Assembly (NCBI GenBank): GCA_009760855.2 | Contig: WPIO01000007.1 | Coordinates: forward strand, 4,627,501 to 4,672,500 | Reading direction: 5' to 3' | DNA length: 45,000 bases | From: Cristatella mucedo | Lineage: Eukaryota > Bryozoa > Phylactolaemata > Cristatellidae | Part shown: one piece after another, positions 1 through 9,295 of the stretch | Position numbering within the stretch: the first letter of the stretch is position 1 | Layout: each line of letters opens with the position of its first letter | Position numbers and translations under genes: made by a program | The notes under the pieces: generated by a model | What the model was told of the DNA's origin: nothing | The model's input: only the letters and a program-made list of their open reading frames with translations | Databases searched by the model: none

Positions 1-1510
1 CCGCCGACGAGCTGCGAGCGGACGCTGGCTGTCGCGAGCGCTGGCGCCTTTTGCTCGGTCCGCGGGCGACAGGTCGGCAGGACGTGGCGAGCGCTGGCGC
101 TATCGCGGCGGCGGCGCGTCCTGCTCAGATCGCCGTCTTGCTCGGACCGCCACGCAGCGACGGGTGCGCGCCTCCCTGAGAACCGCGCGGCGGCCACGAT
201 CGTTGTTGACGAAGTTGCAGCTTCAGCCCGGCGGTCCTCGGCGCTAGCCGCGGCTCTGGCGGCTGCCGGTCCAGAATGAATGAACTGCTAACTGCGTTCG
301 GTCGGAGTAATGGTGATGAGGTCGGGGGCAGGTGCGAGTGGTCTCCGGAGGGGGGTGGGGGGGCGGCTGGGGTGCGATGCGCATCGGCGGCAGGAGCTCT
401 TCCTTCCCCGATAAGCGCCCCACTCGCCGGCTCTGGCCGTCGAGCGGCCAGTGACGAGCCCTCGGCGGCGCGCGCGCGCGTGGCTAAGTGGTGGCGCGGC
501 GGCGCGGCGCCGCGGCTTTCGTCGATCGACGGCGAGCGGGCGTCGTGATGGCGAGCGAGCGAGCGAGCGGATGGGGAGACGGCGCGGCGCGTCAGGATCG
601 CCGCGCCGCTCGGCGCTCGGTCGAGCCGCCGCCGGCGAACTCCTCAGCGCCAGACGAAGGCCACGGCGCGACCCGACCGCATCTGCGGCCGACACGTTCG
701 CGACCGGACGCGTTTCGCTCCGGACGCACGACGTGCCGCGGGAGCTCCGCTGGACGTGCCGCGGGAGCTCTGGGGACGCGTTCGCGCCTGGCGGAAGGCG
801 AGCGGCGGCTGCTCGGAGCGCAAGCGGCGCACAGCGAAGAGGCCGCAAGGGGTGCGCGCGGTGCCGCCCACTGCGCACGCGGCCGGCGGCTCGCGGCGGC
901 GGCGGCGGCGACGCGCAGAGAGGGCCCGCGAGCGATCGGCCGACCGGCCGGCCGGCGCTGGCGAGCGGGAGAATGGCGTTCGATCGCCGGCGAATAGAAG
1001 CCCCTTCGATCGGCGCAGCGCCTCTCTCCGAAAAGCCAGAGCGCGCGCGCTCGCCGGCCGAGCCGCCGTCGTCGCGCTTCTGGCGTCGGCGCGTCGCGCT
1101 CGCGAGTTGGCTACCTGCTCTCTCGGTGCGGCAGGGTCGATCGCGGGTCGCTCTTGGCGTCCTCATCGCTCGCGTCGCACTGTGCCCGTCGCCGTCGGCG
1201 GATCTGCGCGAAAGCCCGCTCCGCTCACCGCGGACACGTGCTCGCGGAGGGGCCCGCGACATCTACCGGCGCATCGCGGGCTGCCGAGTGCTGTCGCCGA
1301 GGCGCGCCGATCAAACAGGCTTAAGACGGTACTTCGTCAGCTCCCGGCAGTCGAAATAATGAAATCGATGCAAGCACACGAGTGTCAGCTCCACTCGCAG
1401 GCTAAGCTGCAGCGGATCAGCCGCAGCCATCACCACCGTCCCCGGCGCCGCGCGGGACGCACTTACGCCGCGAACGGTGTCTTCAGTTCGGTCGGTGCCC
1501 TCGTTTGATT
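1..1510. other. CpG island 1
   Basis: By eye this stretch is very rich in C, G and CpG, with many CGG, GCG and GAGCGAGC runs, and it changes sharply to ordinary composition near 1510. Such islands often cover promoters and first exons in animals. Long open frames run on both strands, but they are arginine, alanine and serine rich, overlap one another and resemble no family I know, so I read them as products of high GC. An exact 18-base direct repeat lies inside. No TATA box, splice pattern or protein domain could be supported. Confidence 0.7.
730..770. repeat. 18-bp direct repeat, period 23
   Basis: The 18 bases beginning GACGTGCCGCGGG occur exactly twice, at 730-747 and 753-770, separated by 5 bases. 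It is a small tandem duplication inside CpG island 1. It could be a pair of binding sites or simple slippage; the sequence does not decide. Confidence 0.8.
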
Positions 1511-1664
1511 CTTCAACTGTGTTCTCCTCTCCGAGCGGTCACCTCCATCGCCGAGGAAGCGAGGATAGATGTGGTTAAATGTCATCTGCTGCCGTGGCAG
1601 CAGAGCTGCGGACCTGCGCGTGGCGTCATTTCGCAACCGTCGACGTGCCTCTCTCTAGATGCAC

Positions 1665-3092
1665 GCCTATTAAAGTGTTAAATCCTCAAGCTCCCACAAC
1701 TCCATCGCATCGCTGCAGTATTGCTGACATTAGCACTTGGATAGCAGCAAACTGCCTAAACATTGAATGAAAATCCAATCAACTTACTAGCTATAGGCAC
1801 ACTTGGTGTCCCTCAGAAATGGGAAAATCTAGCCCTCAAACTGGGCTGGGCCAGCATTTCTCCTTCAGCATCTGCAGGCAGTATAAGTGACATGCTGTGA
1901 TGTAATGCTTTATTAGACGACCCCATCAGCTCAACAGTCGAGTCTGCCAAGGCTCGGCTACGTAAAGTTGCAAGCATTCGAGCTTCTTAGAAAGGAATGC
2001 CATATCTAAGTTGGTCCGTGCATTTGCGACATCAGCTCTAGACTTCTGGCACTCACTAATTCGAGATCTTATGGCCTGGGCAAACGCACTTACTGTTGGT
2101 GCAAAATATGCAGACAGGTTTGTCTGTCGTGAGCGTCACTCTTACGTCACATGAATACAACACTTCTCAGCAACCTGCACGGCTTCCCACCGAACAGCTT
2201 GTATACTTCAAAGCTATACTGTCGCGCACATTTAGGTCCCTTCATTATTTTGCTCATCACAATCGATCGAAACTGCCTCTCAACCAGGCCAGGCGTCGTA
2301 CCGCGCGCGCTTCTTCCTCAAGGCCTGTAGCTGTGCCTCTAGGCCACCGGGAGGCTTTGCCGAGTTTCACCCGAGCGAGTTTTGCAAGTTTTACGATTCT
2401 CTAGTTTCTTAAGCAGATGCTACGACGTGAGTCCGGAGTGACGGCTTTGCTGCGAGCAGTCGCTCTGCTGCCGGCCACTACTGATAAATTGAGCTCGAGG
2501 TGCACTGGCTGCTCGCGGCCTGATACGTGCGCTTCGATCTATCGATGAATTCGATAGAGGATGGACGCAGCGACCGACGACTGCCCGAGTGTTTATTACG
2601 GCACGAATGCAGACTGGCGCAGCGTGTCTGCCTGCGGCTCCTGCTGAACATGCTGTCACCCAGAGTCCAGTTCTGGCCGTGTTCCGTGAGACTACACGTG
2701 ACTTGAGCGCCGTGAGACCACACGTGACCTAAGCGCCGTGAGACTACACGTGACCGGACGAAGAAAGCGAAACCTGCAAATTCTTAAATCCTTTGGAGAC
2801 CATGCTTTCAGTTCGCTCTCTTCAGTTATGCTGTCAAAGGCGAGAGTTCACTCCTCACGGAAGTCCCAACATGCCCTGACATGACGACATTAAAAAAGAA
2901 ACGAAAAACCTCGCCGTTCCTCAAAGCATTAGCTTGGCCCATGTGCATTGTCATTTGATTGCTTATGCTTGCTGACAGTGTGTACGTCACCATAAATTGA
3001 AATGCTTCATTTAAAGCATTTGCACAGTGATTGGAAATACAATTAGTTCTCTTAGGGCTCTACAAAAGTATCACGTTACTACTATTGTTAAC
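1665..3092 (+). mobile_element. LINE1 relic, 3' half, interrupted
   Basis: Translated in pieces, 1672-1760 gives ADISTWIAANCLN, matching ICTWMAANFLK of the better LINE1 copy at 16640-17860. DNA similarity continues in step through about 2335. LINE1 sequence resumes at about 2766 with LKSFGDHAFSS, then the 3' untranslated part and a tail with AGTTCTCTTAGGG ending near 3092 in ACT/ATT repeats. About 430 bp at 2336-2765 do not align with LINE1 and include a 26-bp minisatellite, so they are an insertion or a replaced segment. The frame is destroyed by stops and shifts. The 5' end abuts CpG island 1. It is an inactive 5'-truncated copy of an L2/CR1-like non-LTR retrotransposon. Confidence 0.8.
2685..2754. 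repeat. 26-bp minisatellite, about 2.7 copies
   Basis: Units starting CGTGAGACTACACGTGA begin at 2685, 2711 and 2737, an exact 26-base period. The third unit is incomplete, and units differ at only a few bases. It lies in the non-LINE segment that interrupts the LINE1 relic. Confidence 0.85.
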
Positions 3093-3099
3093 ATATCTC

Positions 3100-3725
3100 T
3101 CTTTTTTCCATTGGGTTGGACCCTTACCGAACGTTACAGCCGCCCAGCGTTCACGAGCCAGCACGTGGTGGCACGCTACGGAACCTGACGAGCCAGTCCG
3201 TGGCATGCCGCCGGAATTCGTGCCGCATTTGTCCGCATCGACCTCGACCGAGAGAGCACGCACGCTTGGGAACGGCCCCGCGAATCTCTACTCCGCAGAC
3301 TGGCGGAGTGGGCAAAGCATTTCGGGCTCGACCCTTGGCCTCTGCCCTCTGCCCTCTGCCCTCTGCCCTCTGACGCCACCGACCTCGCTGAACCCAGCTG
3401 GCAACTTCTACGCTGGTTTTTGCAAATGTGGCGCTCATCACAGTGCGTGGTTCGCCTTTATATGACAAATACCACATATCCAGCGCTGAGGTGACCTCTC
3501 TTCGATTCGTGAGGGATAGTCGCGACGCCAGCCAGCCATTAAACGCACGCGTGCAGCGTGCGCGTAGATGTCAGTGCGGCTGATATGTAAGCCGCAGTGA
3601 TACAATGCTCGAACGCTCCAGCGCATGCCGCAGTACTCAAGAGAAGGATTATGTATCTCATAGGGGTTTAGAATTGCACACCCCACCTCTGACGCACGTG
3701 ACTTGGGACGTCGAACCCAGCAGGG
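3100..3725. other. Unassigned stretch with a CTCTGCC repeat
   Basis: I recognise no gene here. Short open frames exist on both strands without motif or family resemblance. A 7-base repeat, CTCTGCC, occurs about five times in tandem at 3339-3373. The rest looks like unique DNA. Confidence 0.5.
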
Positions 3726-3935
3726 TGCCCTTTATACACAACGTCTACTCTGCTGCTGCCCACAGTGGTACACACTTTCCAGCCACCCTGAGTTGTCACT
3801 TTCATGTTACTCACTATCTCAACTGACTCAGCTATACTTCTCACTTTCTGTTTGTTGCGTAAGAGGAAGTCTTGCTTTGTTTACCGCATGCGAACCTTAA
3901 ACTGCTGAGGCTTTTAGTGTGCTATGGAAGATAGA
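3726..3935 (+). mobile_element. LINE2 relic, 3' end
   Basis: The sense strand follows the end of the LINE2 coding region seen in the minus-strand copy at 26985-27905. Recognisable pieces are HSGTHFPA and CHFHVTHYLN (against CGTSFSA and CYFYATHYLN), then DNA for the TFSLLRETKSVG region around 3830-3870, and finally the GTGTGCTATGG of the 3' untranslated part. Only the last 60 or so codons remain, with frameshifts. It is dead and extremely 5'-truncated. Confidence 0.8.
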
Positions 3936-3989
3936 CTCGTCTGCTTTACGCCTACCTACGTCGTCCGTCGGGGCGTTACCGTGGAGTTA

Positions 3990-4012
3990 CAGACCGACAG
4001 ACAGACAGACAC

Positions 4013-4045
<33 letters not shown>

Positions 4046-4092
4046 CGCGCGCGCGCGTGTGTGTGTGTGTGTGTGTGCGTGTGTGTGTGTTT
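3990..4092. repeat. Compound (GACA)(TA)(TG)(CG)(TG) microsatellite
   Basis: A GACA run leads into (TA)n, then (TG)n, a (CG)n core at about 4045-4057 and (TG)n again. Alternating purine-pyrimidine tracts like this can adopt Z-DNA. Reading frames through it are not genes. Confidence 0.95.
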
Positions 4093-5095
4093 TGTTCAGA
4101 CACCCACGCCGACCTAGAGGGCTAGCTACTGCGAAGAAGCATCGCCTTAAGGCGGCATCATCCCTGATTGAAGATCGACGGCCACAAACTAGAGAACAAC
4201 GAGTTTTAGCTAAAACTGAAAGCGCTCACGATTGCTTTGAATTCGCAATAATTGAATATTTGAAGACAGCCTCATTTTTTTCCTTTTTTTCCGCACCTAC
4301 CTAATCTAAAGCAGCACTTAATGGGACCTCACGCTCTAGCCTCATTTCGTTTGATATAAATAGGTAAGTCATCCGGTATTCTCCTCCACGACTTTCCACG
4401 ATTGGCCGCGCCCAGGTCAAGGTCTGACTGACCCCAACGAGCTAGTCAAATCCTGGGTACGAACTTGGCTGCCGCCATACTTTCTTTTTCAAGCTAGTGG
4501 ATGCCTCTCCGCCAATGCTGCAATGTCTGCAGCTGCGCGGGCTTCTGCCGGTTCGAAGCAGCTGTAAACGAATTCCCGACGCAGTCGGGCATCCGAAGCA
4601 TCGAATCTGCCGCACCGATCCGCCGTTTTGGCGACAGCTGTTCGCCGGTAAGGAAATGCCTCGCTCGCGCTCGTCCGGTTTGGGCGAGCATCCGGCTGCT
4701 GTGACCAATCGTAGGTAAGCAACATCGAAGAAGATGGCAGCCGTCAGAGCGATAGGAGCGATACCGGGACGCCATTGCCGGCACCTCCGATTGCCGCCGA
4801 GCTGTGCAGTGTCGCATTAGTGGCCTTCCTCCTTCTTCCTTTAAATTAGGCGGTCTGACCTGGTGCGCTATCGCTCTCGAGCTCCGGAGCAGCAGCCGGG
4901 AAGCAGCCCGGACGAGCCTGCCTGCATTGACCGGGAGCTATCGCAGGCTATTGTTGTTGGGCGGCGCCTGCGAAGCGTGCGGCGGATCGCTAATGTGATT
5001 TAGGGTCTGGCCGGCGTGCGGCCGCCATGCGACAGTCAGGCAGGGTCTTCGTAGACTATTTACACCAGTGGTTCAGTTCCTTGCGTTAAGAAAAG
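4093..5095. other. Unassigned unique DNA
   Basis: There is no recognisable gene. Bases 4405-4432 resemble the middle of SINE A (the AGGTCAAGGTCTGACTGA part) and may be a scrap of it. The stretch from 4480 to 5050 is moderately GC rich and has short overlapping open frames on both strands without family resemblance. Confidence 0.4.
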
Positions 5096-5451
5096 CTTTT
5101 CTTTTGCCACTCTGGCACGGCGCGCGCTCCGATGTCGTGCATCGATTTTCCCACCAGACTCTCAATCGGATTCGTTCGAGTGCCTTCCCGCGACGCTCCG
5201 GACGCCTCCGCTGAACGGCGGCGGTTCGCGACGCTCATTCTGCTCTGCGCGCAACTCCCCCTACCTCGGCCCCTCGACCGCCACCCCCCCACCGTGTCGA
5301 GCTCAGCGAAGGTCCAACTGCGGCGAGGCAGCGTCACGTTGGGGGGGAGGAGGAGGAGGAGGAGCGGAGGAGGCTGCGCCCGTAGGTTGCCTGTCGTCAC
5401 GCGTCTCCGGCGCGGCGCAGGCGACGTCGAGCGGGCTGCTCCGGCGAGACG

Positions 5452-5502
5452 CCCCCTTGGCGGCTAGCGGCGACCGCCGGCCGCTGCTAGCCGCTAAGGG
5501 GG
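5452..5502. repeat. 17-bp inverted repeat, one mismatch
   Basis: The arm at 5452-5468 (CCCCCTTGGCGGCTAGC) pairs with 5486-5502 apart from one position, around a 17-base spacer. It could form a GC-rich hairpin or cruciform. Confidence 0.85.
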
Positions 5503-5521
5503 GCGGGCCGCTTTCGTGGGC

Positions 5522-5563
5522 GCCGCTCGCGAGCGTCGGCCGTCGACGACGCTCGCGAGCGGC
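5522..5563. repeat. Perfect 17-bp inverted repeat
   Basis: Bases 5522-5538 (GCCGCTCGCGAGCGTCG) are exactly complementary to 5547-5563 around an 8-base spacer. This is one of several perfect palindromes in the CpG islands of this window. Confidence 0.95.
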
Positions 5564-5752
5564 GGAGCGCCGGCGCGATCCAGAGTCTGCTGAGCGAGCG
5601 CTTGGCCGGTGGCGGTAGCGAACAGCCGTGCGCAGCAGGTGAGGGGTGGGGGCAGCGAACGAGCGCTGCAGAATGCCAACCAAGGCCGGGCCGTTGAAGC
5701 TCCGCAAAACGTGGGCGGCATCCGGCCGACGCCGCCATTACCACCTCCCTCC

Positions 5753-6140
<388 letters not shown>

Positions 6141-6363
6141 CCGAGCACCAGCAGCATCTGAATGCACCGGATGTGGGGCGAAGCCGCACTCGCTCGAAAG
6201 CGGTTGGATCCAATTTCCTGCGCTTGCAAAATTCGCGTACGTCGGCGGTGGCACCGCACTTGCGATGCGGCAGCGACCCGACCGCTGGGACTTGGCGCCG
6301 ACTGCGCCGCGGGAGCAGACCACATCCGGCGAGTGGCGCGCCGCGCCGCTCGCCATTCATGCA

Positions 6364-6393
6364 GACCGAACGACGCGTTCGCGTCGTTCGGTC
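6364..6393. repeat. Perfect 14-bp inverted repeat
   Basis: GACCGAACGACGCG at 6364-6377 is exactly complementary to 6380-6393, with only TT between. It lies in the right part of CpG island 2. Confidence 0.95.
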
Positions 6394-6440
6394 GAATAGG
6401 CCCGCTGGAGCGAGGCGGCTAAAAATAGGCGATCGGCGAT

Positions 6441-6864
6441 TGCCTCCCATTTTTCAGACAGATTACGTACCGTCAGAGGAGACTCGAGAACTTGCGACGC
6501 TCTAAAACGGCTGCTGCTTTCGGTTCCGCAATCCGCGCGCGGCTTTTCGTCGAAAATGCTTTATTTGTGCATGTGCTTCCCTGAGCAGGCTTGGCTCGGT
6601 CGACTGTGGAGGCGACGCCTGGAGGTAGACAGAGGGGCAGCTGCCCCGCCCGCCCCCAGAACGGATGGGGTAGCGACCTGGGCAGCCACGTACACCTACG
6701 TCCCCGACCGCCACTGACGAAAAAACAATGTCCCGCCTCCAGTCGGCGACCAACCGCCGAGAGCGCGTTGAATACGCTCTACGATTGCGCGCCATCATTT
6801 TTTATTACTTATCGGTCTGTCTTGCCCATGCATGCAAATCCTGGCTCTGTATCTGTTAGTGGAG
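6441..6864. other. Unassigned unique DNA
   Basis: I see no gene or repeat here. Short open frames on both strands lack family resemblance. Confidence 0.4.
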
Positions 6865-7018
6865 TAGGTAATTTAATGCATTTGCAAAGTGCTTTCAGAG
6901 AGCTTGATCTCTTTCTAGGCACTTTACATTTGCTGTAAAGGAAGCGTGATCGAACGATTAGTGTTAACATGCACAATGTCAACATGCATAGCACAACTAG
7001 AGGTGGCGTGCCTAGTAA
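6865..7018 (-). mobile_element. LINE1 relic, 3' untranslated end
   Basis: Read on the minus strand, 6865-6945 is the LINE1 tail: AAATGTAAAGTGCCTAGAAAGAGATCAAGCTCTCTG in two contiguous pieces around the paired GCGCC/GGGCGC region. Bases 6950-7018 continue the 3' untranslated part, with its repeated CATGC motifs. No coding sequence remains. The copy abuts the LINE2 fold-back to its right. Confidence 0.7.
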
Positions 7019-7030
7019 TGTAAAAGAGAA

Positions 7031-7102
7031 ACTGTTATATCAGTTTCAGCCTCCATGTGCCCTTGAATCCTCTCTGGACAATAACTTAACAGGACTGTGC
7101 CT
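7031..7102 (+). mobile_element. LINE2 fragment, plus arm of a fold-back
   Basis: The plus strand reads YQFQPPCALESSLDNNL, matching HQFQPVRALRSCVDNKL of the LINE2 copy at 26985-27905. It is the left arm of an inverted repeat whose right arm (7125-7196) is the same LINE2 segment on the minus strand. Plus-strand LINE2 resumes at about 7535, slightly further along the element. Confidence 0.8.
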
Positions 7103-7196
7103 GTCACTAACTGTCCTTAAGCGTAGGCACAGTCCTGCTAAGTTATTGTCCAGAGAGGACTCAAAGGCACGAGGAGGCTGAAACTGATGCAGCAGT
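7031..7196. repeat. 72-bp inverted repeat (LINE2 fold-back)
   Basis: The arms at 7031-7102 and 7125-7196 are about 89% complementary (8 mismatches in 72 by my count) around a 22-base spacer. Both arms are the FQPPRA...SLDNNL segment of LINE2. The spacer continues the minus-strand copy only (LRLRTVSD), so the junction between orientations is at about 7102/7103. Confidence 0.9.
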
Positions 7197-7280
7197 TCAG
7201 CCTCCTTTCGGTACGATAAAGCTAGGCCGTAGCGGGCCTTGCGGCTCAGGCTAAGAGTTCTTACTTGGTCTTTGCCCATG
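7103..7280 (-). mobile_element. LINE2 fragment, minus strand
   Basis: The minus strand reads SRKARYGLALSYR, then HQFQPPRAFESSLDNNL and LRLRTVSD, in one open frame over about 58 codons. This matches THKARHGLAPSYL and the following residues in the 26985-27905 copy. It is a short internal piece of the reverse transcriptase C-terminal region, truncated on both sides. On the right it meets a SINE B copy at about 7281. Confidence 0.8.
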
Positions 7281-7433
7281 AGGTAAGGTGCTCGCTCTTC
7301 ACGACCCAAGTCGTGGGTTTGAGTCCTGCAGTGGGCAATTCTTTATCGCCCACTGCAAGCGGTGGGGATAGCCGTAAATGGCCCTCGGCCGCTATATAAG
7401 TGAGGCTCAGCGAGATCAGCCAAGATCAGCCAA
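7281..7433 (+). mobile_element. SINE B copy 1
   Basis: The tRNA-like head has AGGTAAGGTGCTCGCTCTTC and a polymerase III B-box-like GGGTTTGAGTCC at 7315-7326. The body has the paired TGCAGTGGGCAAT and CCCACTGCAAGCGGTGGGG. The 3' end carries AGATCAGCC repeated two to three times. The same layout recurs at 9204, 36141, 39131 and 39333, which defines the family. It has no coding capacity and depends on LINE machinery. Its 3' end does not resemble the LINE1 tail. Confidence 0.8.
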
Positions 7434-7534
7434 GCTTGTTTCTCTTTGAGAACTTTATGCACTCACAGCTGCTTCGCTCTTGATAAGCAAGAGCTTATTC
7501 GGACAGGCATTTACTTTGTTCAGTTATTCGGGCT

Positions 7535-7900
7535 TCTTCGGCACCGAGCAAATAGACTATCAGCGAAAAGTAGAATCTCAGGACGGAAGTATTTGCTCAG
7601 CAGGTCCTTGATTGTCAAACTCACTTCCACATCTCTCCCGCAACGACATATATATATCCTCTTTCTGCCTACTGTGGCATATTTTTTCCAGCAATCCTGA
7701 GCTGCTGCTTTCATGCTTCTTACTTTCTTGTCTGCCCTCAAGACTCATCTATGCTTCCCACTTCGTTTTGTTGCGTGAGAGGAAGTCTGTCGGCAAACCG
7801 TTCGTGCATCGAAGGCAGCTTAGGCCTTAGGTGCGCTATAGACTTCTTTCCAGCGTCAAGATTGCTCAATATTTGTGACTTTGTGGAGTTCTAGACACAG
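7535..7900 (+). mobile_element. LINE2 relic, 3' end
   Basis: The piece SNSLPHLSRNDIY (against WNSLPQFLRNDIYSP) begins in frame at 7612, and nearby DNA back to about 7535 also aligns. It is followed by the region equivalent to CYFYATHYLN, the LLRERKSVG motif at about 7767-7800, and the 3' untranslated part up to about 7900. It has frameshifts. It may be the downstream part of the plus-strand fragment at 7031-7102, split by later insertions. Confidence 0.75.
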
Positions 7901-8071
7901 ATGAATGCATATGGTGTATATACACGCTGTCAGACCGCAGCTATGTGCGGAAACCTTGTTTTCAGCAGAAGAGCGCACCGAAGTCATCTCACGGCGACTG
8001 CTCACACCAATGGCAGGCACGGCCCTTCCTCACGAAGGGTGGAACCACCTGCATTATTATATATTATACTC

Positions 8072-8072
<1 letters not shown>

Positions 8073-8146
<74 letters not shown>

Positions 8147-8251
8147 AGAGTGTTTGTGTGTCTGTCTGACTGTCTCTATATCTGTTCTCTCCCTCCCTCC
8201 CTCCCTCCACCTCTCTCTCTATCTATGTATCTATCTATGTATCTATCTATG

Positions 8252-8322
<71 letters not shown>

Positions 8323-8336
8323 CTAATCTAATCTAT
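8073..8336. repeat. Compound microsatellite (CA)(TA)(TG)(CTCC)(CT)(TA)
   Basis: In order there are (CA)n, (TA)n, (TG)n, CTGT-type units, (CTCC)n, three copies of CTATCTATGTAT, (CT)n, (TA)n and ATCTA units. The CA-TA-TG part is self-complementary and can fold back. The region just before it (7901-8072) shows no gene. Confidence 0.95.
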
Positions 8337-8875
8337 CTAACGGATTGACTTCAAGGTTTTGTCGCTCACTTTTAGGTCTCTTCATTCTATGGCTCCAGCC
8401 TATCTTTCAGAGATACTACCCCATCAGGCAAAGCATCGTACCACTCGCTTTTCGGAATCCAACAGTCTAGAAATACCTCGTACAAACCTTAAATCCTTTG
8501 GAGACCGTGCATTTAGCTCGTATGCTCCCACAGCCTGGAACTCCCTCCCGACCTGCATCAGAACATCCCCTGACCTGACCACATTTAAAAGAAACTTAAA
8601 AACATACCTATTTAGGACAGCATTTAGTGGGTCCTTGTGATTCGTCCTCGATGTGCTTATGCGTGCTGACACTGTTCATGCTGCCACTAACCACATTTGC
8701 ATGCTGACCCAGTGCATGTAACCCCTAACCATGTTATTCATTTTGTTTGTTTTTCAAGCATGATTTTACTTACTATTCTATTGCGTATCACTTTGCAGCA
8801 AATGTAAAGCGCCTAGAAAGAGATTAAGTTCTCTGAGGGCGCTTTATCAAGTGCAATATTATTGTTATTATTATC
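8337..8875 (+). mobile_element. LINE1 copy, C-terminal end and complete 3' tail
   Basis: The open frame holds the last 90 or so residues of the LINE1 polyprotein: TFRSLHSMAPAYLSEILP, KSFGDRAFSSYAPTAWNSLP and FKRNLKTYLF, ending with a stop at 8638-8640. These are typical of the C-terminal end of L2/CR1-like reverse transcriptases. The 3' untranslated part follows, with AAAGCGCCTAGAAAGAGAT and GGGCGCTTTATCAAGTGC pairing into a stem, then ATT repeats. This copy is severely 5'-truncated but lightly damaged, so it is relatively young. Confidence 0.9.
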
Positions 8876-8925
8876 TATCTACTTATCTAATCTAATCTAA
8901 TCTAGTATATCTATCTATCAATCTC
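8866..8925. repeat. ATT and ATCTA tail repeats
   Basis: LINE1 ATT units pass into ATCT and ATCTA units at 8872-8925. A similar ATCTAATCTAATCT tract lies at the 5' junction (8321-8334), so the LINE sits between two near-identical tracts. Confidence 0.85.
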
Positions 8926-9203
8926 TCGCTCGTTACCCTCATAGTTCTTAATCAGAGGCTGAGCCTCGAACGTTGCTACCCCTTCATGGGGCGATGAACC
9001 TCGCTAATACCTCAAATGCTTAAGATCTTACTCAAATGACCTATTTGCCACGGAAGAAACGTCCCTTTCACTCCTTAAGGCACATCGGTATGTTCAGCAT
9101 AGACGCTGCTACCGATGCTGGACCGGAAACCGTGCTGCACCCAGACGCAGATGGCTGCTCCGACCGTAGTATTTGCTGGGAGCTACTGATTTGCGGTTGA
9201 AAT
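8926..9203. other. Unassigned unique DNA
   Basis: I see no recognisable gene or repeat between the LINE1 tail repeats and the SINE B fragment. Confidence 0.4.
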
Positions 9204-9295
9204 TAAAGGTTAGCTGATTCAACAGCCTCATTAATGTCACGACAGAAGACCCTTACCGGCTATAACCGCCGCTTTCAGTGGGCAATAAAGGTTCG
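9204..9295 (-). mobile_element. SINE B copy 2, 3' part
   Basis: The plus strand reads AAAGGTTAGCTGATTCAACA and then CCGCTTTCAGTGGGCAAT, matching the 3' two thirds of SINE B in reverse, as in the copy at 39131-39283. The tRNA-like head, which would lie to the right, is not recognisable. It is a 5'-truncated relic. Confidence 0.7.

Noticed and set aside
288-1359. Overlapping open frames of 302-324 codons on both strands of CpG island 1
   Set aside because: They are arginine, alanine and serine rich, overlap in several frames on both strands and match no family. High GC removes stop codons, so long frames are expected by chance.
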